Assembly (NCBI RefSeq): GCF_031877795.1
Contig: NC_133971.1
Location: forward strand, 84,964,446-85,028,445
DNA from: Strix aluco
Lineage: Eukaryota; Chordata; Aves; Strigiformes; Strigidae
Reading direction: 5' to 3'
DNA length: 64,000 nt
Of the stretch, positions 25,400 to 47,898 are shown one piece after another. The notes under the pieces are model-generated. The model was given only the letters and a program-made list of their open reading frames with translations, searched no databases and was not told the origin of the DNA. Position 1 is the first letter of the stretch; each line of letters opens with the position of its first letter. A program made the translations under genes and the position numbers.

Positions 25400-28300
25400 T
25401 CTTCCCCTGATCCCAACAAGAGATATTTATAAAGTTCAGCTTTACGACCCTGGCCACCAGCTGTGCCCCACTGGAAAAGTTGTAAAACTCATTTCCTGAT
25501 TTGAAAGGCATGAAAACAAGAGGTAGGATCAAGATTTTTAACAAGCTGTGAAAAGCTGATTCATGCCCTCCAGAAATGTCTCCAGTTGGAAGCCCCTGTG
25601 GGTGCAAGGCTCCGCACCAAGGGGAGATCCAAGGGACCCCAGTGGGGTTGCCCTCGGCAGGGTGGTGAGCACGCACAGAGCGAGCACAGGAGCCCCTGGC
25701 CCCTGACCAGGAGAGCTCCAGGCTCTCCTCTGGTCGCACTGAGCCGGCTTTGATCCTTCACAGCAGCCAAGGTTTTGGGAGCATCCCATCTTGCAGGGAC
25801 CAGAGAGGCACAGGCATCCTGTTAACAACCAGTGAGGGATGCAATGGCACTGTCCTCGGTGGGGATGGAGATGTTTGCACCAGCCTGGGTAACACAACAC
25901 AGCTGTTTCACCCCAGCCCAGGTTGCAGCCATGTCAAGCTTGTGGCCATGCATGGGCTGGGGGTGACAGCAGGTTTTTTTGGCCAAGAGCAGGCAGTTTG
26001 GCAATTGCCACTGATGCAGAGCAGGTGACAAAGGCTCTGCGTGAGGCATGACCCACAGCTCCTCTGAGCAGTGCCTATAAAAGTGGGGCTGTGCCAGTGT
26101 ATGTGCAGCACCCACGAAATGCAGAGCAGCACCTTCCACAGGCTGGAGACCGGCCCCAGCAGAAATAGGGAATAGGAGGGATGAAATCAGGAGGTGAAGG
26201 TGCATTTACACAACAAATGACCTAGGAGGGAAATGAGAGGCTTGGCTGGAAGCAAGAAGCCGTGGGAAGATGCCACACCACCCAGGGACATGCCTGTAGT
26301 CCACACAGACCCTTACCCAGAGGGACTGCCTCTGGGTTGAAGTGATAAGACTGTTATCAGCTGGCAAAGCAAGGGGATGGGCGAGATGGAGGAGGTCAGA
26401 GCCCTGGGAGCCACACGGCCCCTGAGAGCTACAAGCAAAAGGCTGAATTGCCAAGAGAAATTCACAGCCCTTGTCAGAGGTGCTGCCGGCAGCAGGAAAC
26501 GGGGCTCCGGGGACGGTCCAGCCAGTGGCTTGGCCAGCATGGGGCCGTGCCGGCAATGAGGCGGTGGCGGTAGCGGTAGCATATGTGGGTCATCTGCCCC
26601 TGCGTTAAGCTCCCTGCTTTCTGAGAGTTTGGGATAGGTTTACACCCTGACGCGTGAGGCTTAATATCCCTTCCAGAATTTGTGTTGGCATCCGCTATTA
26701 TAGCTGAATATTTTTGTTATCCTCATAAATGCCCAATCCCTCCTTCAATCCCGCTAAATTTTGGCCCGAGCATTTTCCTGTGGCAGCCTAATTAAGCAGG
26801 CAGTGAAAAAAAAAAAAAAAACAAAAAAAACCGCTTCCTTTTATCCGCTTTGAATTCACCACCTTCAGATTTGAAGGCATAGTCCCTTCACGCTGGTGCT
26901 CTGGGCCCCCTCGCCATTCTGTTGCATCCTCATCCTGCATCTTGTGTTCTCACCTCTGAGAGAGCAGCCCCAGCTTTGCATCCCCTCTCCCTCTTGGCGA
27001 GTTACCCCAGCCCTCTCACAGCACCCTGGATGATGTTATGCCCCTCTGGGTGGGGTGGCCAGGTGGCAGTGAGGGTGGGATCAGTTGGAAAAGGCTGATA
27101 ATAAATCAGAGAAGTTTGGGGCACTCATGAATAACCTGCTGACCGCAGGGCTGTGAGCTGGGATGGTGAAGTGTATCAGTGACAAACAAAACTCACCCTC
27201 TGGTGCAGAGTTCTTACTATATAAGGAGGATAAAAGCATTTGTAGCCAGAGCAGTAAATGAGCATTCCTATTGTGTGTTTGGAAAAAGAAGTCTGGCGCG
27301 CTAGTAACCACAATGAAATAATCCATCATGGTTTCATCACTGAGTACAGCAAATGTTAAACAAAAGTGGTGGGTTTTATCTGGAGGCCTGCATGATTTGG
27401 CCAGGCTTCCAGAAGGGTGCTAAAAATCTAGGGGGAGAGCATCTCTTGGCCTTGTGGAGGGGCACTGCCCCTGCTCCGTCGGGGACATGGGAAGGCCTTC
27501 ACAGGATTTCTGTAGCCATTCTGGTTTCCCAGAAAGTGGGTTAAGGCTACCAGCCCACTCATGGCCTTTGGGTATTTCATCGAAGCAGTTCCCTGGGTAA
27601 GTGCAGAGGAGGAGCAAAGGGGGTCAGGAAACCCACCAGCACGTTGCAGAGAGACCTGGGCAGTGCAGCATCCTCCATGCTGTGGCTGTGCATGGGACAG
27701 GCTGGTGGTCACCCACAGCCTGTCGTCCCACTCTTCCCTCTCCTGGTTGTTCTTCTTTCCCCACTTTTGCATCACTGGGTACTCGCCTGGCCCCAGCACA
27801 TGCCCCATGGAGGGTCCGGAGCATTTCGGTCTGGCTCATATAGGAGGGTCCTTGTAGCTTGGAAAGCAGCAGCTGAAGTTGGTCTCGGTGCTCAAGAGCT
27901 TAGGTACCCAAGAGATGCCATGGCTGGAGGAGCTGACACCCTCTCTGGCTGCACTAACCAGTGCATCCCAGAGGAGGTTTTGCCTTGGAGAGTGAAAGAG
28001 GGCAACAGGTTTTGGTGCTCAGGTCTTGGAGAGGCAACTGAGACCCAGGGAAGAAGCGCCTCGCTGTAAGTTCAGTCACTGATTTGTCAGGCAGAGGCCA
28101 ACAGCAGGGACTGACTGCATGTCCAAGCATGCTGGTGAGGAACAGTCACCACCCCTGAGCATCCCGGGACCCCATAGAAGGTTACATCCATGTCTCAGCA
28201 TCCCCCTAGCAGGACACAGCTGCTCCTGCCTGGCCTGGCTGTCGGATTGTAGCTGTGCCTGAGAAGAGCTGGGTGCTGCACCGCACCGAGGGCACAGCAT

Positions 28301-31300
28301 TGCTGGCTTCCTCTCCAGCAAAGGTTGGGTGCTTCCTCTGCAGAGTTGCTGTTCAAGCTCCCGGTGCCAGAGGATGGCACCCTGGGGGTGGGCAGGGGTG
28401 AGCAGCCACACCAGTGGGTGCTGGGATGGGGTGACAACAGCCCACCCCAGCCCCACAGCAGACGTGGGGGTAATAAACGATGCTGGACAAGTTGCCATCA
28501 GCAGGATCCAGGAGAGTTATAAAACCTGAATCTCCTGAGCCTTCAGCTGGGACTGCAGCTGCAGAGCAGGAAGCAAACAGGATCCCGGCTGGCATTGTGA
28601 AAGCAAACACCATAAATCCAAGGAAGTGCTGCGATTGCTGTTTTAGGCACTGGGGAGCTTGGCTCCTGCTCCCCACAAGTGCTTTATTTTCTCTCTAAAC
28701 AGAAAAAAAAAAAAAATCACCACCAACCCCAACTTATCACTGATCTGAGCTGCCCTGGTGCTGCCTCAGGCCCTGGGGTGGCTGTAGGATGTGGGCATCT
28801 CTCCTTGCCCAGAGCCTTAAAGATGCTTCAAGTCCCAGAGCCCCCAGGGCACCAGGGCAGAGTGCAGGCAAGGTGCAGGCAGGGTGCAGGCAGCGGGCAG
28901 GTAGATGCCAGCTCTGAGTTATGTCTGCTCACCTGAACACTCACTGTAATGGTCAGACCCTGGGGAAGGACGAGCAAGGAGGGTCAGAGAGAGCTGGGCA
29001 ACCAGAAGCTGGGAAGGGGGACAAGAGTGGACAAAGGGCTACCCAGGGAATGACAGTCAGCTCACTCCATCCTCTGTCCCACAGCTGGTAAGCAAAATGA
29101 GATAGCTCCCAGAGGCTGGAAACACAGGTGGGATCAGAGATGACCCCACCAGGACTAAAGCAATGAGACTGTTGCTCCAAAAAGTGGACCAAGCAGAGAG
29201 GACATGATGAAAACCTTCATGTCACCTTACCCTGCAGGCTGGCTACCTGCTGGATGGAGCTTGGTGCCACCGGCAGAGCATGGGCTGGGAGGCGTGCTGG
29301 CATGCCCTGCATCTCCCACGGGTGTCCCACAGGTGCCTTAGCACCCACACGCTGACCCTCCTCACAGGGGAGAACTGTTTCCACCCCATGAGCTGAGCGC
29401 AGTGTTTTGCAGGGGCTCTACAAGCCTGGGTTGGATGGTGTTTGTGGGTCCCCAGCCGTGGGATGGGCTCTGTTGTGGGATGGTGTCCGTGGATCCCCAG
29501 CTATGGGACAGGCTCTGCCCACCCCAGGCTGGGTGTCTCCTCCCCGCAGCTGGTGGCAGGCAGGGCTCCACAGCCCAGGCAGCCCCACGCCATGGCTCCC
29601 TCAGGCTCCCTTGCCCTCTTGCCCTCTCTCACAGTCTCATCTTCCCTTGCTCGCCCCCATGCTCCATACCTCTCCATCACCCTTTGGCACTCTCCCTGAC
29701 CATTTATCCCAGGCCAGGTTTTGGCACTAGTGGGTTAGCCACCCATCCCCACTGCTCTCAGCCCTGGCAGGGTGCTGGCACCGACCCCAGCACCCCAGGT
29801 ACCCCAGCACTCTAGGTGTGTTGCAGCCCGTGGCTCTGCCCAGGCTCCCCTCAAGGAAACGTGCCGGGAGGGTGCAGGGTGTTTAGGAAAACAGGCCTTG
29901 GCACTTGCTGGCCATCCCGGGAAAATAAAAACATCCGGGCGGGCAGCCACGCAGCGAGTGCGAGAGGCCGGCACTCCATAAATCCCCCGGAGCAGGTGCT
30001 TTGTAGTCGGCACAAGGAAATGAGCACATTATTCAGCTCGGCTTAAACCCCGAAACGTTTCCTGTCCTGTGAGTCAGAAATAACCCTGGGAGATCATTCC
30101 TGGGCCATGCAGGAGCTGCACCAGCCAAAAAAGCACCATGAGCCTGTTGGGCCTGGGGACCTGCTGGGGAGGTCAGGGGTCCAGGCACCCCGCAATGGAG
30201 GGGACTGCCACGGCAGTGCTGTGCCACTGGTGTTGACCCTGCTCTGGGATGTGCTGGGAGCCCCTGGGGACTCCCAGACCTGTCCTGGGCACCATGCTTC
30301 AGTGGGATGCAGGAACACAGAGAGCCCCAGGAGATACTGGGACTTTCTGGGTCCTGGATAGATCCCACAGATCTTTTCTGGCCTTTCTCTGCAATCAGAA
30401 AAACAGATCCCCCCTGCACCCTACACCATCCTGGCACCCACATTGTTGGCTGGCACCCATGGGAGCATCCTTGGGTGCTACCCTGCTTTAGGGCCACCCT
30501 ACAGTAAAAGTCATGTAAGGCTGGTGGCTTAATGGTGGAAGAGAACACCTGGATATGGGGCCAGGATGCCTCATACCTGGCCTGGGAGTCCTGGAGCAGA
30601 CAGAGAGGAAAGCAACACAGCAGGTGCCGCCAGCTCGACTCAGGCAGCACCCGCCTGAAGGGGGTCATGGGTGATGTGTCCTGTCCTGGTGCCTTGCAAG
30701 GATACTCATAGGATCACACCATGGGTCTGGGGCACAGAGAGGTGTGGGTGCTGGGGATTTCCCCACAGACACACTGGAACAGTCCTTGCCCTGAACCAGG
30801 GAGATGACATAGCTGCCACATTAACCATGTTTCTTCCTTTAAAATATTTGCCTCTGCTCCATTTTTTCCACTATTGGCACACAAACCCCAAACCCAAACA
30901 AGGAGCCCTTCAGGTTTCCCAGACAGCAGGAGCACAGGATGTGCAAAGGTCATCCTGCATGCCTGCACCCATCCCTGTGTGTTTTGCACCCACCTGGCCA
31001 AAACTACCCAGACCTTCTGGAGATGTTCCTCTCAAATTTGGTATGGGGTGGCTCCTCCAGCACTGGGAATGGAGAGCCCATCAGGACACTGGCTCCCACT
31101 TGGATAGAGATGGGGACCCTCAGTGGTGCCTTCTCCATCCCTGTCCTCTTCCTGTGCCCCACCTTCACAACTCCATGTACAGCCCCCAGCCTCCAGCAGG
31201 ATGGAGCTGCTGCCCATCCATGCTAGATGTCCCCATGACCCAGTGGCATACATGCCCTGTCATGGCAGTGCCTGGATGACTCCTTCACCTGGCCCTGGCA

Positions 31301-31630
31301 AAGCTGACCATGTCACAGGCTGGGTACTTGTGGTGTCTGCCATGCTCTTTACAGCCACCTCCTGAGGCTGACAGGTTCCTGGCCCCACTCTCAGTGCAGA
31401 GGTGAATGCGCTTGGCAGGGCTCTGCAGCTCACTAGCTTGTGTTGCTGCATCCCAGGAGGTGAAAAACATTTTTTAGCAATTAAACAATCGTCAGCTTTG
31501 GAGACCTGGGGCTTGGCTTCACTTGCTGGGAACATGGAAAACAAGATGGGAACCTCATGGGCATGAGCTCCCTGGGACAGATGGGCATGGCTGTGCCCTT
31601 GGTGCCCACCATGCTCTGGTGCAGTGTGAG
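25400..31630. other. Gene-poor MSMP-NPR2 interval, left part
   Basis: No ORF here resembles a known protein and none shows splice-consistent homology. Visible content is a poly(A)-like tract (26806-26829), AT-rich islands embedded in GC-rich DNA (26655-26805, 27080-27350), a poly(A) run near 28702, and an AP-1-type TGAGTCA at 30070-30076. Short ORFs on both strands are proline/glycine-rich shadows of GC-rich DNA. Neighbouring NPR2 and MSMP could both draw enhancers from it. Confidence 0.6.
26655..26805. promoter_or_regulatory. Candidate conserved non-coding element (AT-rich island)
   Basis: A 150-bp AT-rich stretch, sharply different from the flanking GC-rich DNA, with several TAAT/ATTA-type homeodomain cores (a CTAATTAAG at its right end) and no repeat signature or ORF. 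Its regulatory nature is inferred only from composition and motifs. Confidence 0.3.
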
Positions 31631-31639
31631 GACCACCAG

Positions 31640-32450
31640 GGCTACCATGGGCCCCATGGACTGCTGCGGACTGCCACAGACCACCATGGACCACCACAGT
31701 TTACCATAGACCATCATGGACGGCTGTGGACTGCCATGGACCACCACAGACCACCATGGACCACCACAAACTGACATGGATCACCAAGGACCACCACAGA
31801 TTGTCATGGATCACCACAGACCACCATGGACCACCACAGTTCACCATAGACTATCATGGACCTCTGTGGACTGCCATGGACCACCACAGTCCACCACAAA
31901 CTGTCATGGACCATCACAGACCGCCATAGATTGTCATGGATCACCACAGATCACCATGAACCACCACAGCTCACCATAGACCATCATGGACCTCTGTGGA
32001 CTGCCATGGACCACCACAGACCACCATGGACCACCACAAACTGACATGGATCACCAAGGACCACCACAGATTGTCATGGATCACCACAGACCACCATGGA
32101 CCACCACAGCTCACCATAGACCATCATGGACCTCTGTGGACTGTCATGGACCACCACAGTCCACCATGGACCATCACGAACTGTCATGGACCACCATAGA
32201 CTGTCATGGATCCCCACAGATCACCATGGATCACCATGGACCACCACAGTTCACCATAGACCTCTGTGGACTGCAGTGGACTGCCACAAACCACCACAGA
32301 CAGCCAGGGACTGTCATGGGCCACCATGGACCACCACAATCCACCATAGACCATCATGGACCTCCATGGACTGCCACACAGACCCCCATAGGCTCCATGG
32401 ACCACCACAGACTGCCACAGACTGCCATGGACCACTGCAGACCACCAAGA
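31640..32450. repeat. 10-bp minisatellite with 270-bp higher-order period
   Basis: Decamers such as GACCACCACA and GACCACCATG run almost unbroken for about 0.8 kb. A larger block recurs at a 270-bp offset with near identity (for example from 31726 and from 31996). The decamer length makes the reading frame rotate every 30 bp, so ORFs up to 180 codons on the plus strand (His/Pro/Trp/Asp-rich) and shorter ones on the minus strand are by-products of the repeat. Confidence 0.93.
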
Positions 32451-34500
32451 TCAGGGTGCTGGGCACAGCCACGTGCGAAGAAAACTTGTCAGCTCCAAGA
32501 TGCGGGATGCCAAGCGCAGAGAGGCTAAAACTCATCGTGAGACTGGGGGACGGGGAAGGTGATATGGGGTTACAGAAACCCTAAAGCACGGTGACCCCCC
32601 GCCCCATGTGCCCCAGGGAGCAGGCTGAGCAAGCCTGCCAAGCCCCATGAGACCCCATCCCCACCTCGGCCCCTCTCCCCGCATCGCACTTGTGGGGGGG
32701 TGCCCTGGTCCGACAAAGGTCGCAGAGCCGGGACAGCCGCACCATGTGCTCTCCGGCTGCCTGGGTATCCGAGTGGCAGCCGGTACAGCCCGGTAGCTTG
32801 CAGCCGGTGTCCCCCGACTGTGGGGGTGCAGGGTGCAGGGTGTACAGGCAGCGGTGACCGGGCCCCCTCTGCTGGCACACACACGCACACACGAGGTGCC
32901 CCAGCACCCACGCCCCCCCGCCAAGGGCTCCCCATCCTGTCTGCAGTGCGTCCTCCCTGGGTTGACCCCACACTCCCTCCAGCTTTCTCCGCTTTTTTTC
33001 CCCCTCATCTCTTTTTTTTTTTTTTTTTAAATTTTCCAGGGTCGTTTTCTCCGCTGGCTGCATCCTGCCTGCAGCACATCCTGCAAGAGCATCACCGCCT
33101 CCCAGATGAGTGACTCGCTGCCTGCTCCCTGCCCACTGCAGGCACGGAGAGGACAGGTCGGAAAAGGCTTTTCCCCACCCAGGCTGCTGCCAGCCCCTTT
33201 GCCCCCCGCTGCACCCTGGCCTGTGCCACCAGGTGAGCCCAGCCCAAGGTTTGGCGATGCCACTGTGGCTCAGGACACAAGCCCCGGGGCTGGGCTGCAC
33301 GGCGTGGGGGCCCGTGGAGGGCACAGGACCTGGCACCATCAGCAGCACCCTGTGAGCTCCCGGCAGCAGGGGCCGCTTCACAGAGGCTGTGGTCCCTGAT
33401 GGGACCATCACCATGCCCAGCCCCGCAACCCACAGGGAAGCCTTTCCAGACCCCTCCAGCTTCTCCTTTCCCGCCTATACTCGCTGCTGGTGGGATTTCA
33501 CCATCCTGCGGCAGCACCGTCCTCCAGCTCAGGCACCGCTGACGGCTCCGTGCCGCAACCAGGCCGGGGTATTTATAGCCGGCAACCCAATCCCCCCAGC
33601 TCGGGTGTGCTGGGCTGGGTCAGCTGAGCTCCGCAACCCCACAACGGGAAGGACGTGTCACTCGTGGCAGGGACACTGCAGCGAGAGGAGCCGTGATTGC
33701 CGGCAGCCCCAGCTGCGGAGGGACCCGTGCCGGGGCACCCTGGGGTGTCATGTCCGCAGCTCTGCTCTGCTCTGGGGGCCTGCCCCAAAACCCAGGAGGG
33801 GACAGGGACCCCCTGCCCGCTGCTCAGTGCACTGTCCCTCCTACATCCCATCCCCGCAGGACCTGACAGGACCAGCAGTACCTGCAAGACCCACGGGGTG
33901 CCCGTGCAGCCACTGGACTCCCCCCTGTGCTCCCCTCTGTGCCCCACACGTGCAAGTTGTCCCCCCATAGCTCCGAGACGTGGGGCAGAGACAGTCAACA
34001 CACACCCACACCCCTACTCCCACTTCCCCCGCCCCACTCACCCCACCCCCCCCCCCGCCCGGCCCGATGGGAGCAGGCAGCAGACTGGGAATGCGAGGAA
34101 TGCACCACAGGCACGCTGCCCCCACCGAGCCCCCCCCCCCCCGCGCCCCACCGAGGCCCCCTCTGCAAATACAGGGCATCTCTGTTTTCCCCAGGGCTGG
34201 GGCAGCCCCACATGGCAGCCCCCCATGGCAGCCAGGGCAGGCATCCCCTCGGGTCCTTCCCCAAATCCCCGGGGAGGACTGGCAGTCCCCTTTGCCCAGG
34301 TTATCACACCCCCACGGCGTCCTAGGAGGGGGGGTTGCGCAGGGTTCCCTGCCCCAGAACCAGCCCTTGCCTCCCAAAGCGCTCCCCTGTGCTCCACGGG
34401 CTGTCCCCCCACTCCCTCTGCTCCCCTCGCAGCCCCCCACCCTCCTACCCCACCACCCCACTGGCCTATGTCCCATAGAACAGGGGTTGGAGCCTTAAAA
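32451..34500. other. Gene-poor interval, middle part
   Basis: GC-rich DNA without recognisable genes. It contains a poly(T) tract at about 33010-33028 and a small island near 33560-33600 with an A/T core (GTATTTATAG) that fits a MEF2/TATA-like site in otherwise GC-rich sequence. C-homopolymers occur near 34050 and 34130. Confidence 0.5.
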
Positions 34501-34519
34501 CCCACCGTGGTGACATGCC

Positions 34520-35390
34520 CGCTGCCTCCAGCCTCCCGGCATCCCCTGCCCTCAGCCCCCCCTGCTTGCCCACCCCTGCCAAGCCATGTGTCGAGCAGGG
34601 ACGGGCAGCAGGGACACCAGATCCCTGTGGGACGGCTTCCCACTCGCACCCTCCGCTGCTGGGGGGACGTCCTGGGTGTCAGGGACATCTGGATCCCCAG
34701 GGCACCCCGCTTCTCAGGGCCCAGCTCCCCAGTTGCCCCCCCTGCATCCCAAATCGCCAGGGACCTCCCCCTCCAGCCTCAGTGGGGATACCCACACCCA
34801 GGGCACTGGATGTCCCCCCAAAGAGGGCACCCCTAGAGCCAAGACCTCCCCCGAAATCCCTGGTGGGGACACTCGCACCCAGGATGGCCCCTCCCCTGTC
34901 AGTCGGCTGCACCCCACAGCCGTGTACCTCCTCAGATCCCCCCGCCATGGGGACACCCCTCTCCAGGGCACCCCTTTGCCAAGACCCCATCTCACACACC
35001 CCCTGCGCCCCACGGCCCAGGGCCTTCCCCAACCCCTGGCGGAGACCCCCAGAATGGGGCATCCCCTCCCCATCCCCCAAGCCAGTGGGGCCCCCTAGAA
35101 CCTGGGTCTCCCCTCCCCAGAACCGAGGTACCCCTTCCTCAACCCCCCACCCACTGGGCACACCCCGAACCCGGATGCTCCCTCCCCAGCTCCCCCTCCC
35201 GGACCCCCCGGTACCGGGGCACCCCCTCCTCAATCCCTCCCAGCTGGGGGAGGGGGGGGGGCACGAGACCCGCAGAGCCCTCCCCTCGCCCCGGGGAACC
35301 CCAGAGCCCTTCCCCTCTACCGGGGACACCCCCGCCCCCCTCCCCTCCCTCCGCACCGGCGCACCCCTCCCCAGCCCCGTTCTTTGGGGA
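34520..35390. repeat. C-rich degenerate repeat tract upstream of NPR2
   Basis: Reiterated phrases of the type GGGGACACC, CCCCTCCCCAG and GGGCACCCC recur every few tens of bases without a strict unit length. This gives a strongly C-rich plus strand with long open frames on both strands that resemble no protein. It borders the NPR2 CpG promoter. Confidence 0.45.
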
Positions 35391-35574
35391 CACCGCCCCC
35401 GCCCCGCGGTGCCGCCCATCCCCGTGCCGTCCGGTCGGGCGGCGAACGGCGGCAGAGGGCGCTGGCCGGCCCGGGGCGGTGCCGCCGCGGGGAGGGCGGG
35501 GAGCGGCGGGGCGGGGGGCGCGGCGGGGCGCAGGAGCCGCGGGCGGCGGCCGGGCGGAGGAGCCAGCGCGGCCC
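35380..35574 (+). promoter_or_regulatory. NPR2: NPR2 CpG-island promoter and 5' leader
   Basis: Very CpG-dense DNA directly before the NPR2 ATG and continuing through exon 1. It has no TATA box and several GGGCGG-type Sp1 cores. The exact start site cannot be read. Confidence 0.6.
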
Positions 35575-46647
<11,073 letters not shown>

Positions 46648-47258
46648 GCCCGGCGGCAGTGGCAGAATCCCCAACCCCAATGGGGCCACCATGCTTCCCA
46701 GCGCCTGGCCCCCTGGGATGCACCGGCACCTCCCCTGTCACTGCAGCCCCCCACCACCACCACAGCCCCCCTGCTTCAGCAGGGCTTGGGCATGGGGGGC
46801 CGGCGGCCATGGCACCGCCTGACCCCCTCCATCGGCACCAGCAAAGCCCACCTCCCCCCGCAGCCTCTGCTGGAGGGGGGGAAATCTGGCCCCGATCCAG
46901 CCCGGGGAGGACCCCCTATCCCCCAACTCTTTGGGGTCCTGCCACCCCTGCCCTCTTCCCCCGCGGCTCAGCTGGCTCTGAGCCACTCCCCGGGGCCTGG
47001 CTGCCCCGCAGGGCACTTTGCCGTCTCTTCTCAGTACCTGGCCCCTGGCAGAAGTTGTGCCTGTGTCACCCCCTCCCCGGGGCAGGGGGGAAACGGGGGC
47101 TCCTGCCAGGACTGACCCCTTGGCCAGGACAGGCTTCAGTGCCGCGGCTCCCCCCCTCCCCAGTCTCCCCCTCCCCTGTATATAGCCCCACCGGGTCATG
47201 TAAATACCCCCCCTCCCCCAGGTGTAAATATAGGAGTCGCTGCAAACTATTTTGTTGA

Positions 47259-47264
47259 AATACA
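47259..47264 (+). terminator. NPR2: NPR2 poly(A) signal (variant AATACA)
   Basis: No AATAAA follows the NPR2 stop before SPAG8. The variant AATACA at the end of a ~0.6 kb G/C-rich 3' UTR, just after the AT-rich words TGTAAATATAGG and CTATTTTGTTG, is the best candidate. Confidence 0.5.
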
Positions 47265-47284
47265 AACTTCCCCAAATCCCTCTG

Positions 47285-47890
47285 TCCCCCGACCTCTGCT
47301 TTGCTCTGCCCTGGAGCGCCAAGCGGGGTGGGGAGCTGTGGGGGAGGACCCCAACATCGAGCTCAGCCTGGGTGGGGGACGGCTGCCTGGAGCATCCCAG
47401 AGCATTGTACCCCAGGGGTCCAGCTGCGGCGTGGGGTGGGGGTGCGGGGACGGGGAGCCAGCAGCGGCTGGTGAGGGCTCGGGGCGGTGCTGGGAAGGCA
47501 CCGCCGCGGCGGGGTTTGCTTTGGCGTGAGGACTGCGGTGCGTTCCTCTGAGCTCATGCTCTGGCCATGCTGCTGCCTCTTACTGGAAGCCACCTGTGCC
47601 TGGCTACAGGGGGCCACAAGTCACCCGCTTCGGGCACCGGGAGAGGACACGGCCTGGGGGATGGGGCTGTGCCAGCGGTTCTCCCTCCCTGCCCAAGGAG
47701 GGAGGCTTGGGGCCATGGCATGTTTTGGGGCAGCAGTGACTTGCAGAGGGGCTGGAGGGTGTCCCCACGCCTGAGCTGCATGGCCCTACAGGGATCAGGA
47801 TGCCAGGGACATCGTGTTCCCCCTCCCAACACCCAGCCTGAGGACAACCCTGGGACGGCAAAGACGCTGGGACCACCTGAGCCCCCCTGC
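47285..47890. other. NPR2-SPAG8 convergent intergenic gap
   Basis: About 600 bp of GC-rich DNA between two gene ends. No ORF with recognisable similarity, repeat or RNA gene was seen. Confidence 0.6.
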
Positions 47891-47892
47891 TT

Positions 47893-47898
47893 TTTATT
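47893..47898 (-). terminator. SPAG8: SPAG8 poly(A) signal overlapping the stop codon
   Basis: The minus strand reads CAATAAAAAG. AATAAA contains the TAA stop codon of SPAG8 itself, so cleavage 10-30 nt downstream would leave a 3' UTR of only a few tens of bases. No second AATAAA lies close downstream. Confidence 0.6.

Noticed and set aside
31523-32584. Long His/Pro/Trp-rich ORFs (up to 180 codons)
   Set aside because: By-products of a 10-bp repeat whose frame rotates. Open frames occur on both strands and no domain is recognisable.
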